Source of the DNA: Gammaproteobacteria bacterium
Lineage (GTDB): Bacteria; Pseudomonadota; Gammaproteobacteria; Pseudomonadales; Pseudohongiellaceae
DNA length: 6,573 nucleotides
Direction: 5' to 3'
Assembly: GCA_002691885.1 (NCBI GenBank)
Contig: NZJB01000023.1
Coordinates: 1 to 6,573, forward strand
A program made the position numbers and the translations under genes. Positions 1 through 6,070 of this stretch are shown here, piece after piece. The notes below the pieces were generated by a model. The model searched no databases. It was not told the DNA's origin and worked only from the letters and a program-made list of their open reading frames with translations. Position 1 is the first letter of the stretch. The number at the start of each line of letters is the position of its first letter.

Positions 1-54
1 AGAACCAGAGGATAAGTCGGATTCACGTACATTTTGGCGAGCCTGAAGCGTCAT
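1..54 (-). CDS. 5' end of an unidentified gene, cut by the window edge
   Basis: An ATG at 54-52 on the minus strand overlaps the TGA stop of the alpA-like gene as ATGA. It opens 18 codons with no stop before the window ends, beginning MTLQARQNVRESDLSSGS. A purine-rich stretch, AAGAGA, lies about five bases upstream and could serve as a ribosome binding site. The four-base overlap suggests translational coupling to the helix-turn-helix gene before it, as is common in compact phage, satellite or island operons. Too little protein is visible to assign a family. Genes after alpA in such elements often encode replication or primase proteins, but that is only a guess from context. The frame could also be open by chance. 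Confidence 0.45.
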   Translation of the reverse strand, partial: MTLQARQNVRESDLSSGS

Positions 55-242
55 GATTTTCTCTTGTCATGAGGCGACTTGTTACTGACTAAAAATGTCT
101 CAAGAGCGGCCTGGTCATAGCGAATAGCCCCACCGACACGAAAATAATCGGGACCACGGCCAAGGTTGCGCCACTGTCGGAGTGTAGTCGCTTGCAAGCG
201 CAAAAAGGCGGCGGCTTCGGCCTCTTTAAGTAGGTTTTTCAT
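51..242 (-). CDS. AlpA/excisionase-type helix-turn-helix DNA-binding protein
   Basis: A 63-residue protein with the layout of the small MerR-like HTH family (HTH_17, excisionase/AlpA). The helix-turn-helix covers about residues 8-28 (AEAAAFLRLQATTLRQWRNLG). A short wing, GGAIRY, follows at residues 37-42, then a third helix at about 43-53, with a basic tail DKRKS. Such proteins act as recombination directionality factors or as transcriptional activators of integrase or early genes in phages, satellites and islands. The start is supported by GGAG at 255-252, nine bases upstream of the ATG. The gene lies 200 bases beyond the 3' end of tRNA-Phe and is transcribed away from it, with an ATGA overlap to the next gene. 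No integrase is visible in the window. The family call is firm; whether it works as an excisionase or a regulator is not decided by the sequence. Confidence 0.85.
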   Translation of the reverse strand: MKNLLKEAEAAAFLRLQATTLRQWRNLGRGPDYFRVGGAIRYDQAALETFLVSNKSPHDKRKS

Positions 243-255
243 GGTTTATATCTCC

Positions 256-277
256 ATAAACATCCATTGATGTTGAT
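256..277. repeat. operator-like inverted repeat upstream of the alpA-like gene
   Basis: AACATC (259-264) and GATGTT (269-274) form a perfect 6-bp inverted repeat around a 4-bp centre. Two more bases per side also pair (256-257 with 276-277) across one mismatch. It sits 17-38 bases upstream of the alpA-like start codon, in the leader or promoter region. The position suits binding of a dimeric regulator, possibly the protein itself; this is inferred from position and symmetry only. No clear -35/-10 pair was found nearby. Confidence 0.35.
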
Positions 278-339
278 AGAGTGTCATAGACATTTGGGGG
301 CGGTCGTCCCGTTTGAGTAATTATTTTCATTTTTTTTCG

Positions 340-432
340 CCACAACTGTGCCACACGGAATTGACAAAAAGGCGTGTTAAACTAGAGGATTGAGATCCAC
401 TTTAACTGTGTGGCGACACAGAGTGGTTGTGG
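340..432. repeat. imperfect inverted repeats beside tRNA-Phe, possible integrase arm sites
   Basis: Read on the minus strand, 356-340 is GTGTGGCACAGTTGTGG. Read on the plus strand, 408-432 contains all 17 of these bases in the same order, split by a 3-base and a 5-base insertion (GTGTGGC at 408-414, ACAG at 418-421, TTGTGG at 427-432). The pair therefore forms a degenerate inverted repeat flanking an AT-rich 51-base core. It lies between tRNA-Phe and the alpA-like gene, where arm-type binding sites of a tRNA-targeting integrase or its directionality factor would be expected. The repeats are seen directly; the function is inference. Confidence 0.35.
397..426 (-). terminator. hairpin downstream of tRNA-Phe, weak terminator candidate
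   Basis: CTGTGT (406-411) and ACACAG (416-421) form a 6-bp stem with a GGCG loop. CCACT (397-401) and AGTGG (422-426) add five more pairs across a 4-base bulge (TTAA). The structure starts 16 bases past the encoded CCA of the leftward tRNA-Phe, a natural place for tRNA transcript termination. No U-tract follows directly; the nearest run of five T on the minus strand is at 369-365, about 28 bases further. It may be a processing or termination hairpin, or part of the inverted repeats described for this region. Confidence 0.3.
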
Positions 433-442
433 TGCTAGGAGG

Positions 443-518
<76 letters not shown>

Positions 519-666
519 GTTGGTGCACTGTGATGTGCCTTATCGTGACGCAGGCGGCTCTTTCGGTCGCGCCGATCACTGCGGAGCAAGTGTTGCTTGA
601 GGCTCGCTCGTCTCGAAAGTTGGGGACGTACTACGTTTAGATTTTGCCGCAGTTCGAGAGCCGCGT

Positions 667-695
667 ATTAAATAGTTTCTGACTGCCCGAGTCAA
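667..695 (-). promoter_or_regulatory. sigma70-type promoter directed at tRNA-Phe
   Basis: On the minus strand TTGACT (695-690, 5 of 6 to consensus) is followed after 17 bases by TTTAAT (672-667, 5 of 6). The downstream bases ACGCGGC form a GC-rich discriminator, as is typical of stable-RNA promoters under stringent control. The only gene downstream in this direction before the island is tRNA-Phe, about 142 bases from the predicted start site near 660. This spacing implies a long 5' leader removed by processing, which makes the assignment somewhat less certain than the motif quality alone suggests. Confidence 0.55.
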
Positions 696-731
696 GGCAT
701 ACGCACGTGGGTCAGAGTACGATTGGGCTCG

Positions 732-753
732 GCCCGGGCTGGCGGAATCGGTA
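732..753 (+). pseudogene. possible tRNA-Leu 5' fragment
   Basis: GCCCGGG (732-738) is followed, after one extra C, by TGGCGGAATCGGTA (740-753). This resembles the acceptor strand and D-arm start of class II bacterial tRNA-Leu, which commonly carry TGGCGGAAT(C/T)GGTAGAC. The match breaks down after 753. No anticodon arm, variable arm, T-arm or matching 3' acceptor strand can be found downstream, so it cannot be a working tRNA. It may be a remnant of an older integration or a chance match of about 21 bases. Confidence 0.25.
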
Positions 754-831
754 ACCAAGGCCAACGATTTGTGGCAGTCAGCCGCGCCTCAGAGAGGCTC
801 CAGAAAACACATGGCGGGCGACGGTAGAAGC

Positions 832-1104
832 CTACTCGCTAGTTGGCACGAACCCTTCGGCGCGATCGTAGTTCTCGTTATTTAGGAACTTTTCCATTTC
901 CTGCTGCAGATAGCCGCGCGTTTTCGGATTCATCAGGTTTAACTGCTTCTCGTTAATAAGCATGGTTTGCTGTGTTTGCCACTCTAGCCAGGCTTGCTGA
1001 GACACAGTTTCGTAGATTTCCTGCCCCTTAGGGCCGGGATAGGGCGGGACTGCCAGTCCCGGTAGTTCCTTCTTGTATTTTCGACATTTAACCGTGCGGC
1101 TCAT
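832..1104 (-). CDS. yggX: Fe(2+)-trafficking protein YggX
   Basis: This 90-residue protein aligns along its whole length with E. coli YggX (91 residues). It shares the MSRT start, the conserved Cys7, YPG at 22-24, the WLEWQ segment (39-43), and the hallmark [14 protein letters not shown] (47-60) followed by the helix LQQEMEKFL (66-74). YggX is a small cytoplasmic protein linked to Fe(II) handling and to protection or repair of oxidant-damaged iron-sulfur clusters. The start is secured by AAGGAG five bases upstream of the ATG. The TAA stop of mutY runs into this site (TAAGGAG), leaving a gap of nine bases, so the two genes are very likely cotranscribed and translationally linked. The mutY-yggX order is conserved in gammaproteobacteria and fits a shared role in oxidative damage defence, since MutY carries an iron-sulfur cluster. 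Downstream lies the noncoding spacer leading to tRNA-Phe. Confidence 0.96.
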   Translation of the reverse strand: MSRTVKCRKYKKELPGLAVPPYPGPKGQEIYETVSQQAWLEWQTQQTMLINEKQLNLMNPKTRGYLQQEMEKFLNNENYDRAEGFVPTSE

Positions 1105-1113
1105 GGAAACTCC

Positions 1114-2214
1114 TTAGCGTGAAATGGGGTGCGAGTCTTCGGCTAGTCTCGAGAGCAGCTTTTTCACCGGCGCGGCAAGCCCTACCTCGAGCGAGTGATC
1201 GAGAGGGTACCAGAGCCAACGGTCAGAATCAGCTGCACCTGTGCTTGAAGTCGGCTCGGTTTCGACCACCAGAGGAAAGATTTTCAGGCGGTAGTGGGTA
1301 AAGCTGTGCCGTACTTCAGGCAGCCTGATCGCGGCGGTAAGGTCGCAGGACAGTCCGTTGAACTCGACCATGGGATGCGCCGCTGGTTCATCGTGTCTGG
1401 TGGGCCTTGCCAGAGGTCGCTCCGGTAAGGAATAAAGCCCGCCCCAGATACCGGTGTCCGCGCGTTTCTCAAGAAGCACTTCCCCCTGGCCATTGCGCAG
1501 GATAATCATCTGCACGGCTCTTAAAGGTTTGTCCTGTCTGGGTTTCTTGCCCGGATACTTCGCGATCGCGCCAGCGGCCAGCGCCTGACAGCGATCCGCC
1601 AATGGACACCGCTCGCAGTCGGGCTGGCTTCGGGTGCACAAGGTGGCTCCGAGATCCATCATGGCCTGTGTGTAAGCTGCGACCCCGCACTCCGGCAGCA
1701 ACGATTCCGCCAACTCCCACAGCCGGGCTTTGACAGTGCTGCTTTCCGGATAGGTGGCGATGGCAAAATAACGCGTCAATACGCGTTTTACGTTGCCATC
1801 AAGAATCGGTGCTCTGATATGCATGGCGAGCGCGGCAATCGCGCCGGCCGTAGACCGCCCGATCCCGGGCAGGGATTCCAATTCCTCAACGCTGTTCGGA
1901 AAGTGTCCCCCGTGCTCCGCGCAGACTTGCTGCGCGGTTTTGTGAAGGTTGCGGGCCCTGGCGTAATAGCCGAGTCCCGTCCACAGGTGCAGCACCTGAT
2001 CCACCGGCGCTGTCGCCAGTGCGTGCACTTTGGGAAAGCCTTCCATGAAACGCTTATAATAGGGAATGACCGTGGTCACCTGAGTCTGCTGCAGCATGAT
2101 CTCTGACACCCAGACCCGATAAGGCGTTGGATTTTGCTGCCAGGGCAAATCATGCCGACCGTGCGTGACGAACCAGTCCAAAACCTGCTCTGCAAATGTG
2201 TGCTGGCCGGCCAC
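1114..2214 (-). CDS. mutY: A/G-specific adenine DNA glycosylase MutY
   Basis: MutY removes adenine mispaired with 8-oxoguanine (and guanine), starting base excision repair. The 366-residue protein is close to the E. coli length (350). It shows SEIMLQQTQ with catalytic Glu38, the helix-hairpin-helix [12 protein letters not shown] (115-126), and LDGNVKRV with catalytic Asp139. The iron-sulfur ligands are Cys193-X6-Cys200-X2-Cys203-X5-Cys209. The C-terminal NUDIX-like domain (about 230-355) includes WGGLY (257-261) and the FTH loop at 305-307, equivalent to the FSH loop that recognises 8-oxoguanine. The start is a GTG at 2214. An in-frame stop lies four codons upstream and the N-terminus aligns with E. 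coli MutY, so no longer form is possible. No clear Shine-Dalgarno sequence precedes it. An AsmA-family gene ends 86 bases upstream in the same direction, and yggX follows after nine bases. Confidence 0.97.
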   Translation of the reverse strand: MAGQHTFAEQVLDWFVTHGRHDLPWQQNPTPYRVWVSEIMLQQTQVTTVIPYYKRFMEGFPKVHALATAPVDQVLHLWTGLGYYARARNLHKTAQQVCAEHGGHFPNSVEELESLPGIGRSTAGAIAALAMHIRAPILDGNVKRVLTRYFAIATYPESSTVKARLWELAESLLPECGVAAYTQAMMDLGATLCTRSQPDCERCPLADRCQALAAGAIAKYPGKKPRQDKPLRAVQMIILRNGQGEVLLEKRADTGIWGGLYSLPERPLARPTRHDEPAAHPMVEFNGLSCDLTAAIRLPEVRHSFTHYRLKIFPLVVETEPTSSTGAADSDRWLWYPLDHSLEVGLAAPVKKLLSRLAEDSHPISR

Positions 2215-2300
2215 AGCGCGCGATCAGCAGATCTGTCGGTGCCTTGAGGCACAGAGCAGGTAAGGAAGGCTTAATTGCTGGAGCAACAGTGAGTTCATGG

Positions 2301-4313
2301 TCAATTCAACAGGCTTCTGAGCAGCGTTCTGGCGGAGTCGCGAAATTGTTCAGGCACCTGATCGGAAATGATGTCCTGCAGTTCATGGTGCAGAGCATTG
2401 GCGCCTATCTGACTGAAAATGTCGCGTATCCGGGTAAAGTCCGCGCGGCAGTATCGGGCAACGTCATCGGCAAAGGCTGCGCTGCAGTCTACGGGCCAGG
2501 GCACATTGTGATAGAGAACATCGATCGGGATTGTCTGGGTATACGGAGCACCCAGCACGGTAAACAGCAGGTCGTAATCGAAGTTCTTTGCGTCGGGGTC
2601 AATTCGGCCGCTGCCGCTGATGTCGAAATTGTCCATGCGCAGCCTGACCTCCTGCTGCGAAGTCAGTCCGTCTTCGAGTATCATGTAGCCACTAATGTCA
2701 CTGAACCGAATCACATCGGGCCACTGCTGAATGGCCTCCCCATTCGGGCTCAGTGCCGCGATGGCGGTAAACACCTGTTTGATCACGCCGATATCGACTG
2801 AGTTGTCGGTTATGCTGAAGGCGCTGTTGCCGGACAATGAGTCCAGCATTTCCTCAACCGTGTCGCCCGTTGCGGTGAAGCTGGATTCGGCCTGCAGTAA
2901 TCCACTGATGGCACTGAAGCGAGTGACTAAAGGGGACAGTTCTGAAAGATTGGCTTTGCTGATGGTCTGAGTGACTTCCAGTTCGGGCGCGCCGCCCCGA
3001 GTGCTCAGTCGTATTGTACCCTGCGTCGAACCTTCAAACAGAGAGATAGGCGGCACTTCGATATCCAGAACGCCGTCCTCGATGTTGGTAAATACTTTGA
3101 CGTCGTGCAGCGGTATGTCGTTAATGGTGACTGATTCAACAGAGATTCCGCCCAGCAGACTGATGGAGCTAATCAACTCGACGGGCAGTTCAGCCTGCGG
3201 CTGATACTGCGCGGCCTCGGTGAGGCCTATCGGTGTTTCTTCGGCCGCTGTTGGCTGTTCGGTAAAAAAGGGTGACAGATCAAGCGCCCCTGCATTGACA
3301 TTATAGCTTATATTCAGAGGAGCCAGATCGGTGGCCAGGCGCACCTCGGCATCGGCTTCAATCAGTGAACCGGCGAAATTGAGGTCAAAGTCGCTCAGTG
3401 TTGCCCGCTGCGCAGAGCCGTTGAATCGGGTGCTGAAGCTAAGCATGCGATCCGCGCCCAGACCGAAGCCGGCAGCTGGGCCTGGTTCTTTTAAATCCAG
3501 TGACTCCAGCAGGGCGATAACATCGAAATCGTCGGCGGCCAGTGAGCCCTCGTAAATCGGTTCTGCCGGATATCCCGAGACCATGATTTCACCGGTAACC
3601 AACATCGGCGTGATGCTCAGCTGCAGATCGCTGAAGTGAAACGACCTATCGCTTAGATCCGCCTGTACGTTAGATCTCAGCGCTATGGGGATTGCTGCCG
3701 ACATGCCGTTGTTTACGTAATCGAACTGAAGCGCCACTGAGAAGGGGCGACCTTCCAGGTTGGTATCCCGACTGTCCAGAATGAAATTGTCGATCTGATA
3801 GCGGGCCTGCTTTGAGGCATCCTGAATGTCGATGCTGGCATTGCCGATTCGAAGTCGATCGACCGAAAAGGCCGGTAGCTCTGTTAGCCCCTCCGAGGAT
3901 GATGGGTTTCTGTCAGATGCGTCCGGTTCAGTTGCTCCGGTGGACCAAATGCTGATGCCGTTCTCATCAATAAAGTAGTTGGCGTGCAAATCTGCAGTGG
4001 AGATCTCCCTGACCTTGATCTGGCCTCTCAGCAAGGGAGTCAATTCAATGTTTAACACCACAGATGAGGTCGAGGCCAGCTCTTGAGGGAAGGCAGGATT
4101 TCTTAGCCGAACATCAGTAAGCGCAAGGCCAAGGTTCGGGAACAGGCTCAGGGACAGATCGCCGCCAATGGTCAGTTCAAGGCCGGTGGCAGCGATTACC
4201 GCTTCCGAGATAGCCGCTTTATTCGATTCTGTATTGATCCTCGCCACGAGCAGGAATCCGCTCGCCACCACCAGCAATACCAGCAACATCAGAAATCTGA
4301 GGAGAAATCTCAT
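2301..4313 (-). CDS. AsmA-family envelope protein
   Basis: A 670-residue protein with an N-terminal membrane anchor or signal (about residues 5-24, RFLLRFLMLLVLLVVASGF), then a long, mostly beta-strand body. Near the end is an AsmA C-terminal type region (about 455-600): a helix around DSLSGNSAFSITDNSVDIG, then DISGYMILEDGL, then FDISGSGRID. E. coli AsmA, of similar length (617), is an inner-membrane-anchored periplasmic protein; the family is related to bridge-like lipid transfer proteins and affects outer membrane assembly and lipid homeostasis. Two cysteines, 610 and 622, lie close together near the C-terminus and could form a periplasmic disulfide. The frame is open to an ATG at 4478, but the start at 4313 is preferred. 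It has GAAGGAAA five bases upstream and puts the membrane segment at the N-terminus, whereas the 55-residue extension is arginine-rich and unlike the family. Cotranscription with mutY is plausible (86-base gap). The family is firm; the substrate is unknown. Confidence 0.9.
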   Translation of the reverse strand: MRFLLRFLMLLVLLVVASGFLLVARINTESNKAAISEAVIAATGLELTIGGDLSLSLFPNLGLALTDVRLRNPAFPQELASTSSVVLNIELTPLLRGQIKVREISTADLHANYFIDENGISIWSTGATEPDASDRNPSSSEGLTELPAFSVDRLRIGNASIDIQDASKQARYQIDNFILDSRDTNLEGRPFSVALQFDYVNNGMSAAIPIALRSNVQADLSDRSFHFSDLQLSITPMLVTGEIMVSGYPAEPIYEGSLAADDFDVIALLESLDLKEPGPAAGFGLGADRMLSFSTRFNGSAQRATLSDFDLNFAGSLIEADAEVRLATDLAPLNISYNVNAGALDLSPFFTEQPTAAEETPIGLTEAAQYQPQAELPVELISSISLLGGISVESVTINDIPLHDVKVFTNIEDGVLDIEVPPISLFEGSTQGTIRLSTRGGAPELEVTQTISKANLSELSPLVTRFSAISGLLQAESSFTATGDTVEEMLDSLSGNSAFSITDNSVDIGVIKQVFTAIAALSPNGEAIQQWPDVIRFSDISGYMILEDGLTSQQEVRLRMDNFDISGSGRIDPDAKNFDYDLLFTVLGAPYTQTIPIDVLYHNVPWPVDCSAAFADDVARYCRADFTRIRDIFSQIGANALHHELQDIISDQVPEQFRDSARTLLRSLLN

Positions 4314-4489
4314 GGTATTTCCTTCACCATCGCAACGCAGGGGAGAAGCTGAACGACTGGGCTTGGTTTGTCGATGCGATGTAATAACACGGCGTGAAAT
4401 GCTCCTGAATGTGGTTCGGCTGGCCCTGAACGATTCCGACCTCAACCCTAGTCTACCGAATGCCTGAAGGCCCTGCACGAGACCTGACT

Positions 4490-4517
4490 TTCACTCCGGC
4501 GGAAGCAGCATTATAAT
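4490..4517 (+). promoter_or_regulatory. hisB promoter with consensus -10
   Basis: A perfect TATAAT at 4512-4517 lies 16 bases after TTCACT (4490-4495, 4 of 6 to the -35 consensus). Transcription would start near 4524, leaving a leader of about 20 bases before the hisB ATG at 4545. This is too short for a his-type peptide attenuator, and no histidine-rich leader peptide is visible. A GGA at 4535-4537 gives a modest ribosome binding site seven bases before the start. The -10 lies at the centre of a perfect 12-bp palindrome (4508-4519), so it also reads TATAAT on the other strand, although no suitable -35 was found for that direction. Confidence 0.6.
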
Positions 4518-4544
4518 GCAGGCTTTCCACCAACGGATCTTTTC

Positions 4545-5153
4545 ATGAGCGCTTCGGCTCCCCTTTCTCCGCGTCAGGCCACGGTCGAACGCAACACCAA
4601 GGAAACGCAAATCACTGTCACAGTCAAGCTTGACGGTTCAGGCCAGTTGGACGTGGAGACTGGACTGCCGTTTCTCGATCATATGCTGGATCAGATTGCG
4701 CGCCACGGTTTGATTGACCTGACTATCAGGGCGACGGGCGATCTGGACATTGACGCCCATCACACGGTCGAGGACATCGGCATCACGCTGGGTCACGCGC
4801 TGAATCGGGCGCTCGACAAGACCGGCATCCGTCGCTATGGCCATGCGTATGTTCCTCTTGATGAGGCGCTCTCCCGGGTGGTGCTGGATTTTTCCGGTCG
4901 TCCAGGCCTCGATTATCATGTGCAGTTCGTCAAGGGTACCGTGGGCAATTTTGACGTGGATCTGTTCCATGAATTTTTCCAAGGCTTCGTAAATCACGCG
5001 ATGGTCACACTTCATATCGACAACATCCGCGGCAAGAATGCGCACCACCAGATTGAAACCATCTTCAAGGCTTTTGGCCGGGCGCTGCGCATGGCGATTG
5101 AAATCGATGCCCGCGCAGCCGACCATATTCCTTCCACCAAAGGTGTTCTGTAG
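4545..5153 (+). CDS. hisB: imidazoleglycerol-phosphate dehydratase HisB
   Basis: HisB dehydrates imidazole glycerol phosphate to imidazole acetol phosphate in histidine biosynthesis. The 202-residue protein is the stand-alone dehydratase, without the histidinol-phosphatase domain of the enteric fusion. The repeated metal-binding motifs are present: FLDHMLDQ (43-50), [10 protein letters not shown] (71-80, ligands His72, His73 and Glu76), FHEFF (141-145), and [17 protein letters not shown] (166-182, His167, His168 and Glu171). It ends in PSTKGVL, the usual family terminus. The enzyme is a manganese-dependent 24-mer in characterised relatives. The first 13 or so residues, ahead of VERNTKET, are variable in the family; the ATG at 4545 fits the promoter and ribosome binding site. 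The next his gene does not follow at once: 215 bases separate it from hisH. Confidence 0.97.
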   Translation: MSASAPLSPRQATVERNTKETQITVTVKLDGSGQLDVETGLPFLDHMLDQIARHGLIDLTIRATGDLDIDAHHTVEDIGITLGHALNRALDKTGIRRYGHAYVPLDEALSRVVLDFSGRPGLDYHVQFVKGTVGNFDVDLFHEFFQGFVNHAMVTLHIDNIRGKNAHHQIETIFKAFGRALRMAIEIDARAADHIPSTKGVL

Positions 5154-5177
5154 ACGGTGTCTCGCAACCGGTGTTTC

Positions 5178-5306
5178 ATGAAAGGCCTGCTTCAGGTGAT
5201 CCGGCCCCATGGCATTAGCGCTTTGCGGATGTTTCGCAGTCCCAGCCTTGCTGGTATCTCCTCTATCCGCTTCAGAGATGCTGATACGGTGAACCCGGAC
5301 TACTGA
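5178..5306 (+). CDS. possible 42-residue small reading frame in the hisB-hisH spacer
   Basis: An ATG at 5178 opens 42 codons ([12 protein letters not shown]... to ...ADTVNPDY) ending in TGA at 5304-5306. It is in the same frame as hisB, and no stop intervenes between the hisB TAG and this TGA. No good ribosome binding site precedes the ATG, and I recognise no family. HisB ends at its canonical terminus before this point, so this is not a missing piece of HisB. It may be spurious. It is listed because it fills most of an unusually long spacer inside a biosynthetic gene cluster. Confidence 0.15.
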   Translation: MKGLLQVIRPHGISALRMFRSPSLAGISSIRFRDADTVNPDY

Positions 5307-5330
5307 CTCGGCCATCAATTCGAACCTGTT

Positions 5331-5372
5331 ATGACAGAATACGTCCAAATGGCAATGGCCACCCGCCAATGA
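5331..5372 (+). CDS. possible 13-codon leader frame coupled to hisH
   Basis: ATG at 5331 opens [13 protein letters not shown] and stops with TGA at 5370-5372. The stop overlaps the hisH start codon as ATGA (5369-5372). hisH itself has no recognisable Shine-Dalgarno sequence (the preceding bases are CCACCCGCC), so ribosomes ending this frame could reinitiate at hisH. The frame's own upstream region is also weak. The peptide contains no histidine, so it is not a classical his attenuator. It is a plausible but unproven coupling device. Confidence 0.25.
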   Translation: MTEYVQMAMATRQ

Positions 5373-6040
5373 ATCAGGTTGCAGTCATTGACTACGGCAT
5401 GGGGAACCTGCATTCGGTTGCCAAAGCGATCGAGCATGTGGGGGCAGATCTTGCCTCCGAATTGGGACAGTCTACGGAAGTAGTGATCACGTCAGATCCT
5501 GCTCGGATCGGGGTAGCGGATCGGGTAGTCTTTCCCGGCGTTGGTGCTATTCGAGACTGCATGGCCGAGATCAACCGGCTCGATGTAGGCGCGATGGTGG
5601 CAAGCGCTATGAAGAAAAAACCGGTGCTGGCGATTTGCGTTGGTATGCAGGCGCTGATGGCGCACAGTGAAGAAAACGGTGGAGTGGATTGCCTCGGTCT
5701 GCTGTCAGGTCGCGTGAAATTCTTTGGCGAGGATTTGCGGGGCGAAAATGACACCCGCCTGAAAGTGCCGCACATGGGATGGAACCGGGTTGCCCAGACC
5801 TCAGATCATCCGCTCTGGCGGGGCGTGCCGGACAACAGCCGGTTCTACTTCGTCCACAGCTACTATGTAACGATGAGCGAGACTGATCAGGTGGCCGGCC
5901 GCAGCGTCTATGGCCGGGAAATCGTGGCTGCTATTTCCGCGGGCAATATTTTTGCCACTCAGTTTCACCCGGAGAAAAGTCAGCACGTAGGGCTCACCCT
6001 GCTGCGCAATTTTCTCACCTGGAACGGCGCCAGCGGCTGA
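5369..6040 (+). CDS. hisH: imidazole glycerol phosphate synthase glutaminase subunit HisH
   Basis: HisH releases ammonia from glutamine and passes it to HisF, which makes imidazole glycerol phosphate and AICAR. The 223-residue class I amidotransferase shows [12 protein letters not shown] (6-17), the oxyanion-strand PGVG (56-59), the nucleophile Cys90 in AICVGMQAL, the PHMGWN segment (134-139), FYFVHSYY (159-166) and the catalytic pair His200/Glu202 in QFHPEKS. All key residues are present. Around residues 26-38 it has a loop ([13 protein letters not shown]) about ten residues longer than I recall in Pseudomonas HisH; the E. coli protein is also shorter. The ATG at 5369 matches the family N-terminus but has no clear ribosome binding site, and it overlaps the stop of a short upstream frame. 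hisA follows after 30 bases, and hisF is expected beyond the window. Confidence 0.96.
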   Translation: MNQVAVIDYGMGNLHSVAKAIEHVGADLASELGQSTEVVITSDPARIGVADRVVFPGVGAIRDCMAEINRLDVGAMVASAMKKKPVLAICVGMQALMAHSEENGGVDCLGLLSGRVKFFGEDLRGENDTRLKVPHMGWNRVAQTSDHPLWRGVPDNSRFYFVHSYYVTMSETDQVAGRSVYGREIVAAISAGNIFATQFHPEKSQHVGLTLLRNFLTWNGASG

Positions 6041-6045
6041 GCGCC
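6026..6045 (+). other. GC-rich hairpin over the hisH stop codon
   Basis: GGCGC (6026-6030) pairs with GCGCC (6041-6045), and inside it CAGC (6031-6034) pairs with GCTG (6036-6039) with a single bulged A. The result is a compact stem spanning the hisH TGA, about ten bases before the hisA ribosome binding site. There is no following T-tract, so it is not an intrinsic terminator. It could tune translation between hisH and hisA or be incidental. Confidence 0.3.
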
Positions 6046-6055
6046 GATCAAGACC

Positions 6056-6060
6056 AGGAG
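6056..6060 (+). promoter_or_regulatory. ribosome binding site deciding the hisA start
   Basis: AGGAG at 6056-6060 lies ten bases before the ATG at 6071 and 31 bases before the in-frame ATG at 6092. It favours the upstream start, although the 6092 codon is where family members usually begin. It is the clearest Shine-Dalgarno sequence in the his cluster. Confidence 0.6.
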
Positions 6061-6070
6061 AGCATCTGAC

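Larger units (their letters stand above)
519..831. other. 313-base noncoding spacer between tRNA-Phe and yggX
   Basis: I see no convincing protein gene here; the frames that stay open lack family similarity and a ribosome binding site. The spacer holds the tRNA promoter candidate (667-695), a tRNA-Leu-like fragment (732-753) and a small 5-bp hairpin at 786-798 without a T-tract, which is at best a poor yggX terminator. If the promoter call is right, the tRNA-Phe primary transcript has a leader of about 140 bases. It includes a weak stem at 545-579 (GTGA/TCAC and GGCG/CGCC) and a 5-bp AGCAA/TTGCT hairpin. No second tRNA or recognised small RNA was found. Confidence 0.6.

Noticed and set aside
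321..338. T-rich run as a plus-strand terminator
   Set aside because: No stable GC-rich hairpin directly precedes it and no plus-strand gene ends here.
361..389. TTGACA at 361-366 as a plus-strand promoter -35
   Set aside because: No acceptable -10 hexamer is found 16-18 bases downstream and no plus-strand gene follows.
576..764. A 62-codon minus-strand frame in the yggX to tRNA-Phe spacer
   Set aside because: No family similarity and no ribosome binding site, and it overlaps a better-supported promoter.
786..798. GCCTC/GAGGC hairpin downstream of yggX as an intrinsic terminator
   Set aside because: The stem is only 5 bp and no T-tract follows on the minus strand.
2196..2801. A 201-codon plus-strand frame over the AsmA-family 3' end and the mutY leader
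   Set aside because: It lies antisense to supported genes, with no ribosome binding site or recognisable domain.
4314..4478. A 55-residue N-terminal extension of the AsmA-family protein
   Set aside because: The extension is arginine-rich and would bury the membrane anchor. The ATG at 4313 has a good ribosome binding site and places the anchor at the N-terminus.
4638..5369. A 243-codon open frame on the minus strand opposite hisB and the hisB-hisH spacer
   Set aside because: It is antisense to a clear hisB, its translation shows no family features, and it is rich in residues typical of antisense frames. The open length follows from the hisB codon pattern.
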